Origin: Pythium myriotylum
Taxonomy: Eukaryota; Oomycota; Peronosporomycetes; Pythiales; Pythiaceae
Direction: 5' to 3'
Assembly: GCA_023091665.1 (NCBI GenBank)
Contig: JALJCQ010000009.1
Location: 2,232,001-2,296,000, forward strand
Length of the DNA: 64,000 nucleotides
Shown here: positions 11,101 through 21,400 of the stretch, piece by piece
How the letters are laid out: each line of letters starts with the position of its first letter
Position numbering within the stretch: the first letter of the stretch is position 1
Position numbers and translations under genes: made by a program
The notes under the pieces: generated by a model
The model's database searches: none
What the model saw: the letters and a program-made list of their open reading frames with translations, nothing else
What the model was told of the DNA's origin: nothing

Positions 11101-11948
11101 TTCTAAGAAACCGTCACGAAAAGGTTCAGGAGAACTGCATTGATCTGGTTGGACGTATCGCCGATCGCGGTGCAGAGTTCGTGTCAGCTAAGGAGTGGAT
11201 GCGCATTTGCTTTGAACTACTTGATATGCTTAAAGCGCACAAGAAGGGCATTCGACGAGCTGCTGTGAACACGTTTGGTTACATTGCCAAGGCTATTGGT
11301 CCTCAGGACGTGCTACATACGCTACTGAACAACCTAAAAGTTCAGGAGCGTCAGAATCGTGTGTGCACGACTGTTGCAATCGCCATTGTGGCTGAGACGT
11401 GTTCCCCGTTCACAGTTGTACCGGCGCTGATGAACGAGTACCGTGTGCCGGAGTTGAACGTCCAGAACGGTGTGTTGAAAGCCTTTTCATTCATGTTCGA
11501 GTATATCGGCAAGATGGGCAAAGACTATATCTACGCTGTCGCTCCTTTATTGCAGGATGCCCTCATGGATCGAGATCTCGTCCATCGCCAAACGGCATGC
11601 GCTTGTGTCAAGCATATCGCTTTGGGTGTCGCCGGACTTGGGTGTGAAGACGCACTTGTGCATTTGCTCAACTATGTCTGGCCTAACATATTCGAGACGT
11701 CACCTCATGTGATCAACGCAGTATTCGAAGCTATTGAAGGTTGCCGTGTCGCTCTTGGGCCACACGTGATCCTGCAGTACACACTTCAGGGTCTCTTCCA
11801 TCCTGCTCGCCGCGTGCGCGAGGTCTATTGGAAGGTCTACAACTCCCTATACATGTACGCGCAGGACGGCCTGACACCTGCGTATCCTGCGATCCAGGAC
11901 GACGGTATCAACACCTACAAGCGCTCGTACTTGGAGCTGTGTCTGTAG
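8166..11948 (+). CDS. SF3B1: Splicing factor 3B subunit 1 (SF3B1/SF3b155/Hsh155), 1260 aa
   Basis: This is the HEAT-repeat scaffold of the U2 snRNP SF3b complex, which clamps the branch-point duplex in the nucleus. The N-terminal third is acidic and then rich in Arg-Trp-Asp motifs (RMRWDD, SRWDATP, NRWDATP, SKWDVTP, SRWDETP), the U2AF-ligand motifs that bind UHM domains. The p14/SF3B6-binding segment follows ([29 protein letters not shown]). From about residue 470 the rest is HEAT repeats, nearly collinear with the human protein ([60 protein letters not shown]). The residues equivalent to human H662, K666 and K700 appear to be H618, K622 and K655. Human SF3B1 is 1304 aa, so the length fits. 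The ATG at 8166 gives the expected N-terminus. There are no introns. Confidence 0.97.
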   Translation: MASNGDEKVGLASTGHFDQDIYGSGADATDKYAGFSSTVVDDDDDDDEALEMKALRKGRGMASARARGGAEPVNDGLVDDNYDPFSSKAREENGSGLVNTRIADRENDYRKRRFDRMLSPERGDAFDGTTPQRSYKEIMQSQRLESERNEVLRKIQKKKQEEEELKKRGEEAAAGKGEESDPASSSATRRRKRMRWDDPGSSAETKTDSGESEWDTASDASTATTSAASAPTPSRASRWDATPSAATPKKNRWDATPVGNSNGAAATPSRSKWDVTPASILSGNATPAPGGKRSRWDETPMAGGAEKTPMRGEPMTPGGSIAAGVLSGNLTPELAQRLRLEQEIEERNRPLSDEELDAMFPATGYKILDPPASYVPIRTPSRKLLATPTPMGMTPGFAIQATPAREDYGLGNMMTPSGEIPFIKPEDYQYFGKLMDEIDEESLDTEAAKERKIMRLLLKIKNGTPPQRKTALRQISDKAREFGAGPLFNQILPLLMSPTLEDQERHLLVKVIDRILYKLDDLVRPYVHKILVVIEPLLIDEDYYARVEGREIVSNLAKAAGLATMISTMRPDIDTDDEYVRNTTARAFAVVASALGIPALLPFLKAVCQSTKSWQARHTGIKIVQQIAILMGCAVLPHLTHLVEIIAHGLEDEQKVRTITALALAALAESAFPYGIESFDSVLRPLGRGIRKHHGKGLAAFLKAIGFIIPLMDAHYANYFTREVMPILIREFQSPDEEMKKIVLKVVKQCVSTEGVEAAYVKENVLPPFFRHFWVRRMALDRRNYRQLVETTVELANNVGASEIISRVVDDLKDESEPYRRMVMEAIHKVITNLGASDIGPDLEEKLIDGILYAFQEQTSDDTFVMLNGFGVVVNALGVRAKNYLPQICGTIKWRLNNKPAKVRMQAADLISRIAVVMKLCDQEQLMGHMGVVLYEYLGEEYPEVLGSILGALKAIVNVIGMTKMTPPIKDLLPRLTPILRNRHEKVQENCIDLVGRIADRGAEFVSAKEWMRICFELLDMLKAHKKGIRRAAVNTFGYIAKAIGPQDVLHTLLNNLKVQERQNRVCTTVAIAIVAETCSPFTVVPALMNEYRVPELNVQNGVLKAFSFMFEYIGKMGKDYIYAVAPLLQDALMDRDLVHRQTACACVKHIALGVAGLGCEDALVHLLNYVWPNIFETSPHVINAVFEAIEGCRVALGPHVILQYTLQGLFHPARRVREVYWKVYNSLYMYAQDGLTPAYPAIQDDGINTYKRSYLELCL

Positions 11949-12633
11949 TTGGGCGCCCCCCCATCCATGCTCGGTGCCATCTGAGAGAGAGTCATCCATG
12001 CCATGTATGGAATCATGGAATACAGCCATTTGATAAGCTTCTTTACCTTTCGCCTGCTTTGGCCCTGTGGATCCATGCGGTGGCCTCGTAAGTTGAAGGG
12101 GCGACATGAGCATGATCCGGGTGCATGTGGACCGAGCCTCTTGGTGGCCTTTGGACTGATCGGCAGATGCTCGACAATCCTCCGAGCGGCTCTAAGCTCA
12201 TTACCGACTCTTTTCCAGAATCTGGCGGTACGGTACTTCGTCCTAGACTGGAAACTCGTGAAAGATCTTGCTAACTGTATACTCTGGTCGAGTCCATCTC
12301 CCGAGAAACGCGTACCGTGGATCTGGAACCTGAAAGAGTACAGTACGCTGAGTTGTCATGTAAAGGACGTATCATGTGGAGCCATCTGTCACTGCGACCA
12401 GCACCCCATAAACAGATAACAATGCAACGCCTGCATGGTCTTCCCCCAAAAACCACCTCATCTGGATGGCAAACCACTTGCGCTGTGTATGCCAACGCGC
12501 TGTCCTCCACGAGATCAGAGCCCTTTCGCTTGGCGTCTCCGTCTCTCCTTAAGGTCTCTCTCGCACTCGTGGGCCACATGAAGAGCTCACTTCCGAATCC
12601 GCCGCGACTCGCCCTCGTCCTCTTTGCGCTACG
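11949..12633. other. Intergenic region
   Basis: About 685 bases between two genes on the same strand, holding the SF3B1 3' end and the promoter of the next gene. Short frames here (for example 12003-12419 +) have no recognisable content or codon bias. No RNA gene is seen. Confidence 0.45.
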
Positions 12634-14361
12634 ATGACGACCGCACTCTCCTTCGCTGCGGCGCTGCTGGCCATGGCCTCGCCGTCGTTGGCGTCCATCG
12701 CCGACGTCCCGGCCTACGTCGTGCCGGCCGTCGACTACTCGCAGCTCTACACCAACGCCCACGCGCTGCTCGACGCCATGCAGCACGACGGCATCGTGGC
12801 GCTCAAGAACATCCCCAACTACGCGACGCTGCGCGACGAGTACCTCCGGAAGGCCGCCGAGTGCGCCGTCCATGCGCAGAGCCACGGCGCCGAGTTCCTG
12901 CTTCACCGCCGTCTGCAGGACGGCACGCAGCGCTACACCATCAGCACCGAGTCGGGCCGTCGCCTGGACGCGTCCGGCTTTGAGACGGTGGAGTCCTGCC
13001 CGGGCTACCAGGAGATCTACCACAAGTTCAGCCGCACTGTCGAAGACGCCGTCGCCAAGGTCGGTCGCGCACTCGATGCCTCACAGGCTCTCCAGGTCTC
13101 GCGACGCCGTCTGCACAAGAAGTCGACGACCATGACCGCTCGTGAGCTCATGGCCGAGTCTGTGCACTTGGATCACTTCCACGCCTACGAGGCCTCCAGA
13201 TCGCTGACGGAGAAGACCCTCGAGGAGCTTTCCCTCGAGATGCACACGGACAACGGTCTCATGATCGCCATGTCCGCCCCAGAGTACTACGACGTGCAGC
13301 AGTCGGGCGAAGTCGTGTCGCACCACACCCGCAGCGAAGACGCGGGTCTTCTCATCAAGACTGCGGAAGGCAAGACCGTGCGCCCTCTCCTCCAGGCAGA
13401 CGAGCTGATTCTTATGCTCGGCGAAGGCATCAACACGTGGATCCACACCACGCCTCGCCTCCAAGCTGTGACCCACGGCATGCAATACCCTCGTGGCCTT
13501 AGCTACACGGACAAGGGCGCCTCGCACAAGTCCCTTCGTGCCTGGTTCGGCAAGATGATTCTCCTCTCGGACGACCACGTGATGGCCAACACGGGACTCA
13601 GCTTCGGTGAGTTCGCCAACAAGACGACGCGTTACCTTAAGGACGCCGCCAACGAGCAGGGCTTCGCCGCTGTGGCCTGCTCGCCGCACCGTCGCCTTCA
13701 GGCGTCTGACAACAAGTGCACTGCCCGCACGAACTGCCGGCTCAAGGCAGGTGGCAACGCCGCCGCTGTTCCGGAAACGTGCGCCATCACCTGCAACCAC
13801 AATGCCGTCGCGGACGTGGCCAACTGTGAGGCCAACTGTGAATGCGACGACGCGACCCTCGATGGCTCCCGATGCTGGATGCTCTGCGTGCCGATGCTCT
13901 CCACCAGCGAGTGCACGGGTGACCAAAAGTGTAACTCGGCCTACAAGAAGGAGGAGATTGCTATGACGTGTGCCTCCGGCGCGGTCACGCCATCGACGAC
14001 CACGACCACGACCACAACCACGCCAGTGTCGACTCCTGCGTCGACACCTGCGCCGACTCCGACGCCGACCGCCACCCCTCCGACGACCAAGCCAGTGCAA
14101 ACCACTGCACCTCCGTCGCTCACGTTCTCGTCGGCCGGCTCGAGCGCCTCGGCGAGCGGCACAACGCGTCCGGCCTTGGTGGACGAGCTCACCGGCGGCA
14201 GCACCGCCGCCGGCAGCGGCTCTGGCGCGGCGTCCTCGACCGTGAAGACGCCCAAGCCCACGACCAAGCCCACGCCGACGCCCTCCAAGAGCGCGGCGAG
14301 CTCCGTGGCCTGCGCCTTCGCGACCGTCGCCGTCGCGGCGCTCTCGGCGATCATGTCGTAG
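12634..14361 (+). CDS. Secreted, probably GPI-anchored 2OG-Fe(II)-oxygenase-like protein, 575 aa
   Basis: An N-terminal signal peptide (about 1-21, ending in SLASIADV) precedes a domain with the marks of the isopenicillin-N-synthase-like 2-oxoglutarate/Fe(II) oxygenase fold. The HxD pair is H204-T-D206 (EMHTDNGLMIAM) and the distal His is probably H281 (VTHGMQYPRGLS), with R287 as a candidate 2-oxoglutarate ligand. A Cys-rich module follows at about 349-446 with more than a dozen cysteines. Next comes a Ser/Thr/Pro-rich stalk (about 448-553, including a run of ten threonines) and a C-terminal hydrophobic tail (SSVACAFATVAVAALSAIMS) typical of GPI attachment. It should therefore sit on the outside of the plasma membrane or in the wall, an unusual place for this enzyme fold. 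The substrate is unknown. Activity depends on the metal ligands, which I identify by pattern only. Confidence 0.75.
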   Translation: MTTALSFAAALLAMASPSLASIADVPAYVVPAVDYSQLYTNAHALLDAMQHDGIVALKNIPNYATLRDEYLRKAAECAVHAQSHGAEFLLHRRLQDGTQRYTISTESGRRLDASGFETVESCPGYQEIYHKFSRTVEDAVAKVGRALDASQALQVSRRRLHKKSTTMTARELMAESVHLDHFHAYEASRSLTEKTLEELSLEMHTDNGLMIAMSAPEYYDVQQSGEVVSHHTRSEDAGLLIKTAEGKTVRPLLQADELILMLGEGINTWIHTTPRLQAVTHGMQYPRGLSYTDKGASHKSLRAWFGKMILLSDDHVMANTGLSFGEFANKTTRYLKDAANEQGFAAVACSPHRRLQASDNKCTARTNCRLKAGGNAAAVPETCAITCNHNAVADVANCEANCECDDATLDGSRCWMLCVPMLSTSECTGDQKCNSAYKKEEIAMTCASGAVTPSTTTTTTTTTPVSTPASTPAPTPTPTATPPTTKPVQTTAPPSLTFSSAGSSASASGTTRPALVDELTGGSTAAGSGSGAASSTVKTPKPTTKPTPTPSKSAASSVACAFATVAVAALSAIMS

Positions 14362-14483
14362 ACGCATTTTTAGATGCATTCCTTAACTGTTAGCTGTTCG
14401 TATCGTATGGAATTTGAAGTGGCGTTTATGTCAACTGGATATCCGATAGAAACCCTCTCGCCATCGCTCACCAACGGCCCGAC

Positions 14484-14855
14484 ATGCGGCTGCGCCAAGT
14501 GCTCGTGCTCAGCCGCGACCTCGCGCGCTCGACGCAGTTCTACCGCGAAGGGCTCGGGCTCACGCTGTTGCGCTCGTCCGACACGTTCGCCGAGTTCGAC
14601 ACGCGCTCGGGTGTGCCGCTCTGCGTCAAGCTCGCGCAGAGCGAGGCCGCGTGCAGCACCGGCTACTCGCCCTTCCTCAATTTCGACATCCAGGACCTGA
14701 GCGAAGCCGTGCCGCGGCTGCTCATGCTCGGCGCCATCATGGACGGACCCATCAAGTACCCTGCGCACGGCAAGGTCGCGGCGCTGCGCTCGCCGGACGG
14801 CGTCATGATCGGACTCTACGAGCCCAACACGTGGGAGAACGTCACCTCGGCGTGA
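14484..14855 (+). CDS. VOC-superfamily (glyoxalase/bleomycin-resistance fold) protein, 123 aa
   Basis: A small single-domain protein with the vicinal-oxygen-chelate pattern of two beta-alpha-beta-beta-beta units. It opens with LVLSRDLARSTQFYREGLGL, where 'F-Y-R-E-x-L-G-L' is the family signature, and ends with the second half (KYPAHGKVAALRSPDGVMIGLYEP), whose terminal Glu of LYE is the usual metal-ligand position. Length is typical of single-domain VOC proteins. Substrates in this superfamily range from methylglyoxal-glutathione to catechols, so no reaction can be assigned. ATG 14484 is the first Met giving the full fold. The gene lies 122 bases downstream of the GPI-protein stop and converges on the sirtuin gene. 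Confidence 0.8.
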   Translation: MRLRQVLVLSRDLARSTQFYREGLGLTLLRSSDTFAEFDTRSGVPLCVKLAQSEAACSTGYSPFLNFDIQDLSEAVPRLLMLGAIMDGPIKYPAHGKVAALRSPDGVMIGLYEPNTWENVTSA

Positions 14856-15215
14856 CCGGGTAAATGAAACAGGGAAAACGCCTTCTAGATCCATTCGTCG
14901 CACAGTTTGTTTTCCGTCAACTGGTGGTTTCCACTTTCTGGAACTGATGGCTACCGCCGCGGTGGCGCTTGCTTGCAGACGGAAAGCACGCTGCGCAGAG
15001 GTCGAAGTCGAAACAGTCACTGCACACACACACGTCAGAGAGCTCTTAGACCCAAACACACGCGCAAAGAGACGCACAGGCATGTGAACGAGTAGTCAGG
15101 ACTATCATCGTCGTCACCATCGACCGGCTTTCCACATGAGTCGCTATACCAGAACAGTCGAGTTGTCAGTCTCGTGCAAATTCCTCTCCATCCCTGCCAC
15201 ACGATGCGTGGCAAC
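14856..15215. other. Convergent intergenic region
   Basis: 360 bases between the stops of the VOC and sirtuin genes. It contains a short CA-rich stretch near 15020-15035 and no recognisable gene. Confidence 0.45.
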
Positions 15216-16791
15216 TCACCAGACGACGACGTCCTCATGATTACCGTCGACATCACTGCTCGCTTTCGATCCTAAAGCACCATCGGGCACCCCTGCACAC
15301 TCGCATTTGCCCACACACACGCGCCTCAGCTTGCGGTGCTCGATGAGGGTTGGCAGGACCCGCTTTCTCTTCTTTGGTTTCGTTGTGGAATCGGCGCTTT
15401 CGGTCGGGATCTCCAACTTCCACTTGGCCTCTTCGCATAGAAACTTGACGATGGTGTCACAGTCTCCGAGCAGCTGCAGATCGAAAGGATCGGGGTCTTC
15501 TTTATCCGTTTTGAGCTTTTTCTTCTTCAACGGCGTCTTGTTGATCACGACCTGAGGGATGTGGCGAGGCACGAAGCTCGGGATCTCGGCGACAGGAGAT
15601 ACCTTGAGAGATGTCCCCATGACTAGGATCAGATCAGCTGCCAGGCGATCTTTCGTGATACTCGTGCTCACATTATCTGACAGGATCTCCCCAAAGAACG
15701 TGATTTCCGGTTTGAGCACCCCTCGGCAGTTCAATCCTGAGCATGTCGGAATTACACCCGCTTGGATGACTGGCAGGATCGACTGCGTCTCCACGCGAGC
15801 GCGGCACCGCATGCACGACGACCACGCAAAGCTGCCGTGGCACGGTATATATTTTGTCACGCCGGCGAGAGCCTCGAGTCCATCGATGTTCTGAGAGTAG
15901 ACGCGCAACAGCTTGCCCTTGTCCTGCAACAACTTCAGAAAGCGATGGGTCGGGGAAGGAACTGGCGAGTTCCCAAAAACATTTTGCACTAGCTGGAAGA
16001 ATGGCGACGGGTCCTCGCGGAAGTAGTCGATGTGGAAGAGGCACTCTGGCTCCGGTAGCGCAACATCCATGTGTTTGACCATCTCGTAAATGCCGTCCTT
16101 GGATCGAAAGTCCGGGATACCACAAGACACGCTTATGCCGGCACCAGCAACGACTAGAACTTTCTTAGCTTTTTTCAGAATAGCAACCAAGTCCTCAATT
16201 GAATCAAGCTTCTGGCGCGGTAGAGCACTTTTGGCCGTGACCACCGATTCCTTCAGGCACTAGACTTAGGAGGTGAGTCTCTCAGTAAGTAGCAGCCTCA
16301 GGGAGAGTTCGTCACCTCGTGGCAGCTAGTGTTGGCTAGCACTGAACGAACGTCATCAGTGCGCCGGCATTTGTCGTGGAACCTAATTAGGCCATCGCAT
16401 TCTCACGTCAAAAGATCGCCCCGTGTCTCTGCATGAACTGTCCTCACCATCGCGAGCAGATGTCGCATTGGGAAAACTCTTCACGGCCGCTCTGCGTTTG
16501 CTTGCACACGAAGCACTTCTTTGGTCGTGGACGTCGCTTCGCGCCAGACGCGGCACCAAGCGCAGGGCTCGCAGCACGCGATCCGCTCGAAGCAGATGAC
16601 GGCGAGCCAACGTCACGACGGCGACGCTTGGCCGGTCGCCGGCCTCCCCAGTCCTCATCCGAGGCCTCATCCTCGCTCGAGTATTCAGGGATTTGCTGGC
16701 CGGAGGTGAGGACCGCATAGTCGACGTTCGTGAGCTTGGCTCGCCGCGACGGGCGGGCGCTGGTCGCCATTCTTCCGATCGAACGCTGCAA
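15216..16791 (-). CDS. PHD finger-Sir2 (sirtuin) fusion protein, 3 exons, 484 aa
   Basis: An NAD-dependent protein deacylase fused to a histone-reader finger, so probably nuclear. Proposed exons are 16791-16448, 16382-16316 and 16259-15216, with introns of 65 and 56 bp (GTGAGG...TTAG and GTGACG...CTAG). All phases agree. Exon 1 encodes an acidic/basic N-terminus with an Arg-rich patch and C93-x2-C96-x12-C109-x2-C112. Exon 2 adds W115-F-H117-x2-C120 and C135, and exon 3 begins with C138, completing C4HC3 exactly across both junctions. The Sir2 core then shows GAGIS (176-180), SQNIDGLE, catalytic H278 (CHGSF), zinc Cys 286/289/310/315, FGE and GTSLKVSP. The C-terminus is basic (KPKKRKR). The sirtuin exon alone has no suitable ATG (only GTG at 16244), which supports the join. 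An alternative start is Met8 (16770). Confidence 0.85.
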
Positions 16792-17010
16792 TGGTGTTGG
16801 AGGGGCCCCACCCGGCCGATTTTTGGCGCCACTTGAACTCGACTAAGTACGAAAAGCATCGTCGCGGAATTTCGTGGTGGGTGAATGAAATTTTGATAAT
16901 GGTGAAACTCAACGCGAAATACAAAATACGGATCCTTTGGGCGGCTCCGCGCAGTTCACTCTCTCTCTCTCTCTCTTTCTTTCTTTCTGCCGCGTGGAGG
17001 CGCTCATCTA
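16792..17010. repeat. Intergenic region with CT/CTTT microsatellite
   Basis: About 220 bases upstream of the PHD-Sir2 start. At about 16957-16988 there is a pyrimidine microsatellite, (TC)n followed by (TTTC)n, the same dinucleotide class as the (GA)n tract in the tRNA array far downstream. Confidence 0.7.
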
Positions 17011-18156
17011 TTACAGGCTGAATTCTCGGTCGTTCATCTTGTAGACGCCGTTGTTTTCGTCGTTCCCACGTCTGTACGCCCCTTGCTTGGGGGCGTTCGC
17101 ACTCGGACGGTCGGCGCCGATCCGTAGAATTTCCACGTCGTCCTTTGCTCCCGCGGGGGTGACCACATCGTCCGCCGACTCTTCCTCCTGCTTCTTCTTT
17201 TGCCGGCTCTTCATGAAGGCGTGGATGGAAATGAGGATCGAGAACTAGAGGAATAGAAAAGAGTCGAGATGAGTCAATAGTGCACCCCAACCGACCCATA
17301 CAAGAACAGAGACCGCACCAGAGCAGCAATGCCACCACCGATCGTGATGATCCACTTCCATGTCGGCATTTGGTCGCACGCTGGGGCGCCGGTCCAGTCC
17401 GAGACACAGACACACTCCTTCTTGCCGTTCCCCATGTCTTTGATCGTAGCACGGTTCATGTTGCAGTTCTTGATATCGGGATCCTCGCTGCTGCCGGAGG
17501 AAGAGCCGCTGCTCGCCGATGGCGCCTTCGTCGTCGTGGGCGCGGTCGGGGCCTTGGCTTCACACGTCGCGCCAGCATCGCCATCCAGCACCTAAGCCAT
17601 GCGTCCAGAGAGATGAGATTCAGCACAAACTAAAGCGCCTTCGCCACGGCTGGGGTTGTCTCACCTGGACGGTCTGCTCCCCCGAGGCCTGTCGGCACGT
17701 GTCCGAGCCCCAGGCGCGGAAGATGATGGATCCCTTGGCCTTGGCGCAGATCATGTAGAAGCCCGACTCGACGGTCGCGGCCGTGTCATTGAGCGTGGGC
17801 GTCGAGACCTTCTTCTGTCCATCCTTGAGCGAGACGTAGGTCACTTTGGTGGCCGCCGACCACTGGAAGGAGACCCACGTGCCGGCCTTGACGGTGGGCG
17901 TCGTCCCGTCGGACGCGTACGAGACCGTGTCGCCGTACGATGGCTGCCCTCCCACGGCGCAGTCGAAGCAGCAGACGCGGGCGCCGTTGGGCGACAGTTT
18001 GCACTGCTCGTACACCGTCGGGTCGTAGTCGTAGACCGAGTCGGCCTGTTTGCCGATGCACGTGCTGCAGCACTCGGACGCCATGCGCCAGGCCGCGGCG
18101 CTCGGGAGCGTCGTCGCCAGCGCGACCGCCGCCGCCACCACCCGCCACACGCTCAT
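17011..18156 (-). CDS. Type I membrane protein with Cys-rich ectodomain, 3 exons, 332 aa
   Basis: Proposed exons are 18156-17665, 17591-17319 and 17244-17011, with introns of 73 and 74 bp (GTGAGA...TTAG, GTGCGG...CTAG), all in phase 0. The N-terminus is a signal peptide (MSVWRVVAAAVALATTLPSAAA). The ectodomain carries paired cysteines (ECCSTC, RVCCFDC) and a beta-rich region with WVSFQWSAATKVTYV. Exon 2 adds a Thr/Ser linker and an EGF-like tail (CVCVSDWTGAPACD). The transmembrane helix is split by intron 2: WIITIGGGIAAL from exon 2 and FSILISIHAF from exon 3. It is followed by a basic stop-transfer (MKSRQKKK) and a cytoplasmic tail of about 65 residues. I recognise no named family. ATG 18156 gives the best signal peptide; upstream in-frame Mets at 18204 and 18192 are possible. 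A receptor or adhesion role is only a guess. Confidence 0.8.
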
Positions 18157-18499
18157 GCTCGCTCTGTTGGGCTCTGACTCGTTCTTCCGCATGGAAGGGG
18201 CCATCGCCGGGCCCACAACGCCATGACAACAGCTGGCCACGCTGCCTCTGCCGGCAACTTGGGCCGAGCCCCGGGGCTCGTCTCTCGCACCGCGACCGCG
18301 CAAGCCAGCGTTTTAAACAGGTGTATCCAACAGACTCCATACAAAAGCCAAGACAACTGTCGTTGTGTCGTGCAAACTGTACAAAACAAGTTCCTTTGTC
18401 AGGGACCGCTTCAAAGATCTCAGCGGAGATGGCCATTGGTACAAAATGGAAATCCATGACTTTCTATGCTATCTAGACGGAAGACGCAGACGCACACGC
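18157..18499. other. Intergenic region
   Basis: About 340 bases between the stop of the glucan-synthase gene and the start of the membrane-protein gene on the same strand. It must hold the promoter of the latter and the 3' end of the former. No other feature is seen. Confidence 0.4.
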
Positions 18500-21400
18500 T
18501 CACAGTCGCAGGCCCTTGCCCATGGTCTCGGCGCGCACTTCAGCGTCCGGGAACGTGCGTGACTCGAGGAACGAAACCGACCGGGGCTGGTCCGTCGGGT
18601 TGGAGAAGAGGATGTCGAACTCCTCCTCGAGGTCCAGCTCCTCCGACTGGACGCTGTTCATGCGCGCGTAGTAGTCGGGCGCGTTGCGGTTCTGGAGGCT
18701 CGAGAGCCGCAGCGGCGCGCTGTAGAAGCTGTCGCCACGCGCGATGTTGCTCATGTTGCCGAGCCCCGTGCGCTGCAAGGCCAGCAAGTCCACGACCGAG
18801 CCACTCATGGAGCTGCCCTGCAGCGTGTTGCCCGTGGCGGCAGTTGTGGGCACGGTCGCGCTCGGAGCGGCTGAGAGCTGAGTCTGCCCAAAGTAGGCGT
18901 TCGTGGGTTGCGCAAGCTGCGCGAAGCGTGCCTGCTGCATCGACTGCGCACGCTGCAGTGTCTCAGCCACGAGCGAAGGCCGCGACTGGTTGAGCTGGCT
19001 GTTGGCGAGCTCCTCCTGCTGGCGCTTCTTCTCGCTCTTGAGCTGAATGGCTTTCTCCTTCGTGCTCGCGCAAATGCCGAACATGAGCACAGTGAGCACG
19101 AGACAGCAGCCGCCGAAGATGAGCACGCAGAACGCGAACGAGGGCGCGAGGAAATAGACGAGGCCCTCCACGGTGTAGAACACAATGAGCGCGAGCGAGA
19201 AGAAGAGCGCGCGATTCGCTGCACCGAAGACCTCTAGCGACGTGAGCGACGCAGCGCTCTGGAAGCTCAGACCCGTGGCCAAGAAGATGACGAAGAGGAA
19301 ACCCTCGACGATATCACCACTACCGTTGCCGGCGTCGACGCTGCCGGCGATGACGCACACGAGTGAGAGGAACGGCATGAAGTCCTTTAGGATGGTCTTG
19401 CGCCGCACGTTATCGATTAGAAACACGCTGAACCCGAGCCCCACAGCCGAGCACACTGAGTAAAACACGATCCATGAGGACGTCTGCGATTTGCTCACGT
19501 CGGTCTCATTGAAAGTGAGCACTGTGCGCTTCAGCATGCCTCCCGACATAAGCAGCGCAAGCATCGCCTGAAGCAAGAACACGAGTGCAACGCGGAAGGG
19601 CAGGTTGCGCTTGCCCTTGGGCTCGTGCATCTGCTGCTCGAGTGTCTTCATGTCATAGGACACGTCCTGGCGGCGGCGTAGACGCACGTAAGTGGCTCGG
19701 CACTGGGTTGCGTCCTCGCGAGTCATGAACCACACGGGACTTTCGGGAATGAAACGCAGCGAGAGCGCAAACGCAATCATGACTGGTAGCACAGCCACCA
19801 GTGGCAGCGAGCGCCAGTCATTGGCAGACGGATTGCTAGTCTTGTTGTGCACAGCCGAGTTGACAAGGAAACCAATGGCGCTGCCGAAGAGGAACATTGT
19901 GAGCCCCTTGCCTCGCCACCCCTTCGTGCAAATCTCGAAACTGTAGAGCGCGTAGTTGTGGAACAAGAACGCGCACCCACAAGCGATGAAGCAACCCGCG
20001 ATGATGAGCGTGACACCGTCATCAACCCAGTTGAGACCGAGGCCTGCCGTGATGAACGCAGTCCCAACGGCCATGCATGTGCGCCGGCCGAAGAACTTGC
20101 CCATGAGAAAGCTGACCACAATCGTGATAACGGCAACGAGCGAGCAAAGACCCTTCAGGCTGCCATTCTCCACCCAGCTAAGGATGTTGATAGCGCCGCT
20201 GGAGCTGAGCTCGTTCTTGATGAAGCGGTAGAACGAGCGGTTGATGAAATGATACTTGGATTCGTTGACGTAGCCCAGACTAAGTACAAAGCAGCTCATG
20301 AATCCGAAGATGTAGCCACTTGTCAGGCCCACGAGAATACAGATCGATGCAGCAACCTCAGATCCCGTCGAGAGTGCACGCGCAAAACCACCGTTGAACA
20401 TCATGCGCGTTTGTAAAATACGCATGAAGGGCATGAATGACAGCACGACGAGCGGCACGACGAGGAATACGCCTACAAGCATATCATATAGGAATCCGAG
20501 CTCCACGAAGGGGCTCCACAACGCTAGTGGCAGCCCGTACACACCATGCAGAGCGATTGAGTACTGGCAAATACCGTTGAGCCCGAGGAATATTGAAGTC
20601 GCGAGCGCGAAACCTTTTTGTGCCGACCAGCCCAGCACTTTGCCCATGATCAGAGGACCAAAGGCGATGCCACCGAGCACGAAGATCATGTAGCAAATGC
20701 CACGCACTGTGAGGGCGAAGGGCTTCTGGTACTTGGTCAGTGTCTGGCCCATAACAAACGTGCCAATCCAGATGGCGCCCCAGGTTGCCAGCACCCCGAA
20801 AACGAGCCATGGCCATTCGCCCTTGGAAAAGTTCGTTGAAAAAACGAAGTACATGGCCAATGGATGACGAAGTTCCCGCAAGCAGTAAGTGAGACGCCCC
20901 ATGGGTCCAACTTTAGACATGAGGTTGACGTCTTCGGCGTACCAGTCGAGCCAAGACTCTTTGGGAGTGCCTTCGTTCGCATTCTCGTCGATCAGCTCTT
21001 CGTCGATCTTGACGCGCATCATCCATGAGTACCAGTGGGACACATCGATCTTCGTTTTCTCGAGCACAAGGCCGTCGGTGTTGAAGAGGAACGGCGCCAT
21101 AAGCCAGCACGCGCCGAGGAACAGCACAGCAAACGATGCAACGCCGTAGCTCTGAGGGGTCTGGCTGTACGCCTCTAGTCTTGTGATGTTATCCGGGATG
21201 ATGGTGGAATCGTCACAACCACCGATCTGAGCACAATACTCAGTTTTGGCATCCGAGCCAACGCTGAAGTCGCCAAAGACTCCGAACAGGATCATGATCC
21301 CGATCAGTTCTACTGCCTTGCGGAAATGGGAAACGCCATAGTCCTTAAAGAAGTTGACCATCGGGTCGCGGGTGATTGCGAAGCCTCGCCCAGTCGCTCG

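Noticed and set aside
13081..14379. Antisense 432-codon frame over the GPI-protein gene
   Set aside because: It is Arg/Gly-rich, as expected from the complement of GC-rich third positions, and has no domain. The plus strand encodes a coherent secreted protein.
14370..15083. Antisense 237-codon frame over the VOC gene
   Set aside because: The VOC-fold motifs are on the plus strand; the antisense frame has no recognisable content.
16242..16244. GTG as the sirtuin start codon
   Set aside because: Nuclear eukaryotic genes seldom start at GTG, and the spliced PHD-Sir2 model explains the missing ATG.
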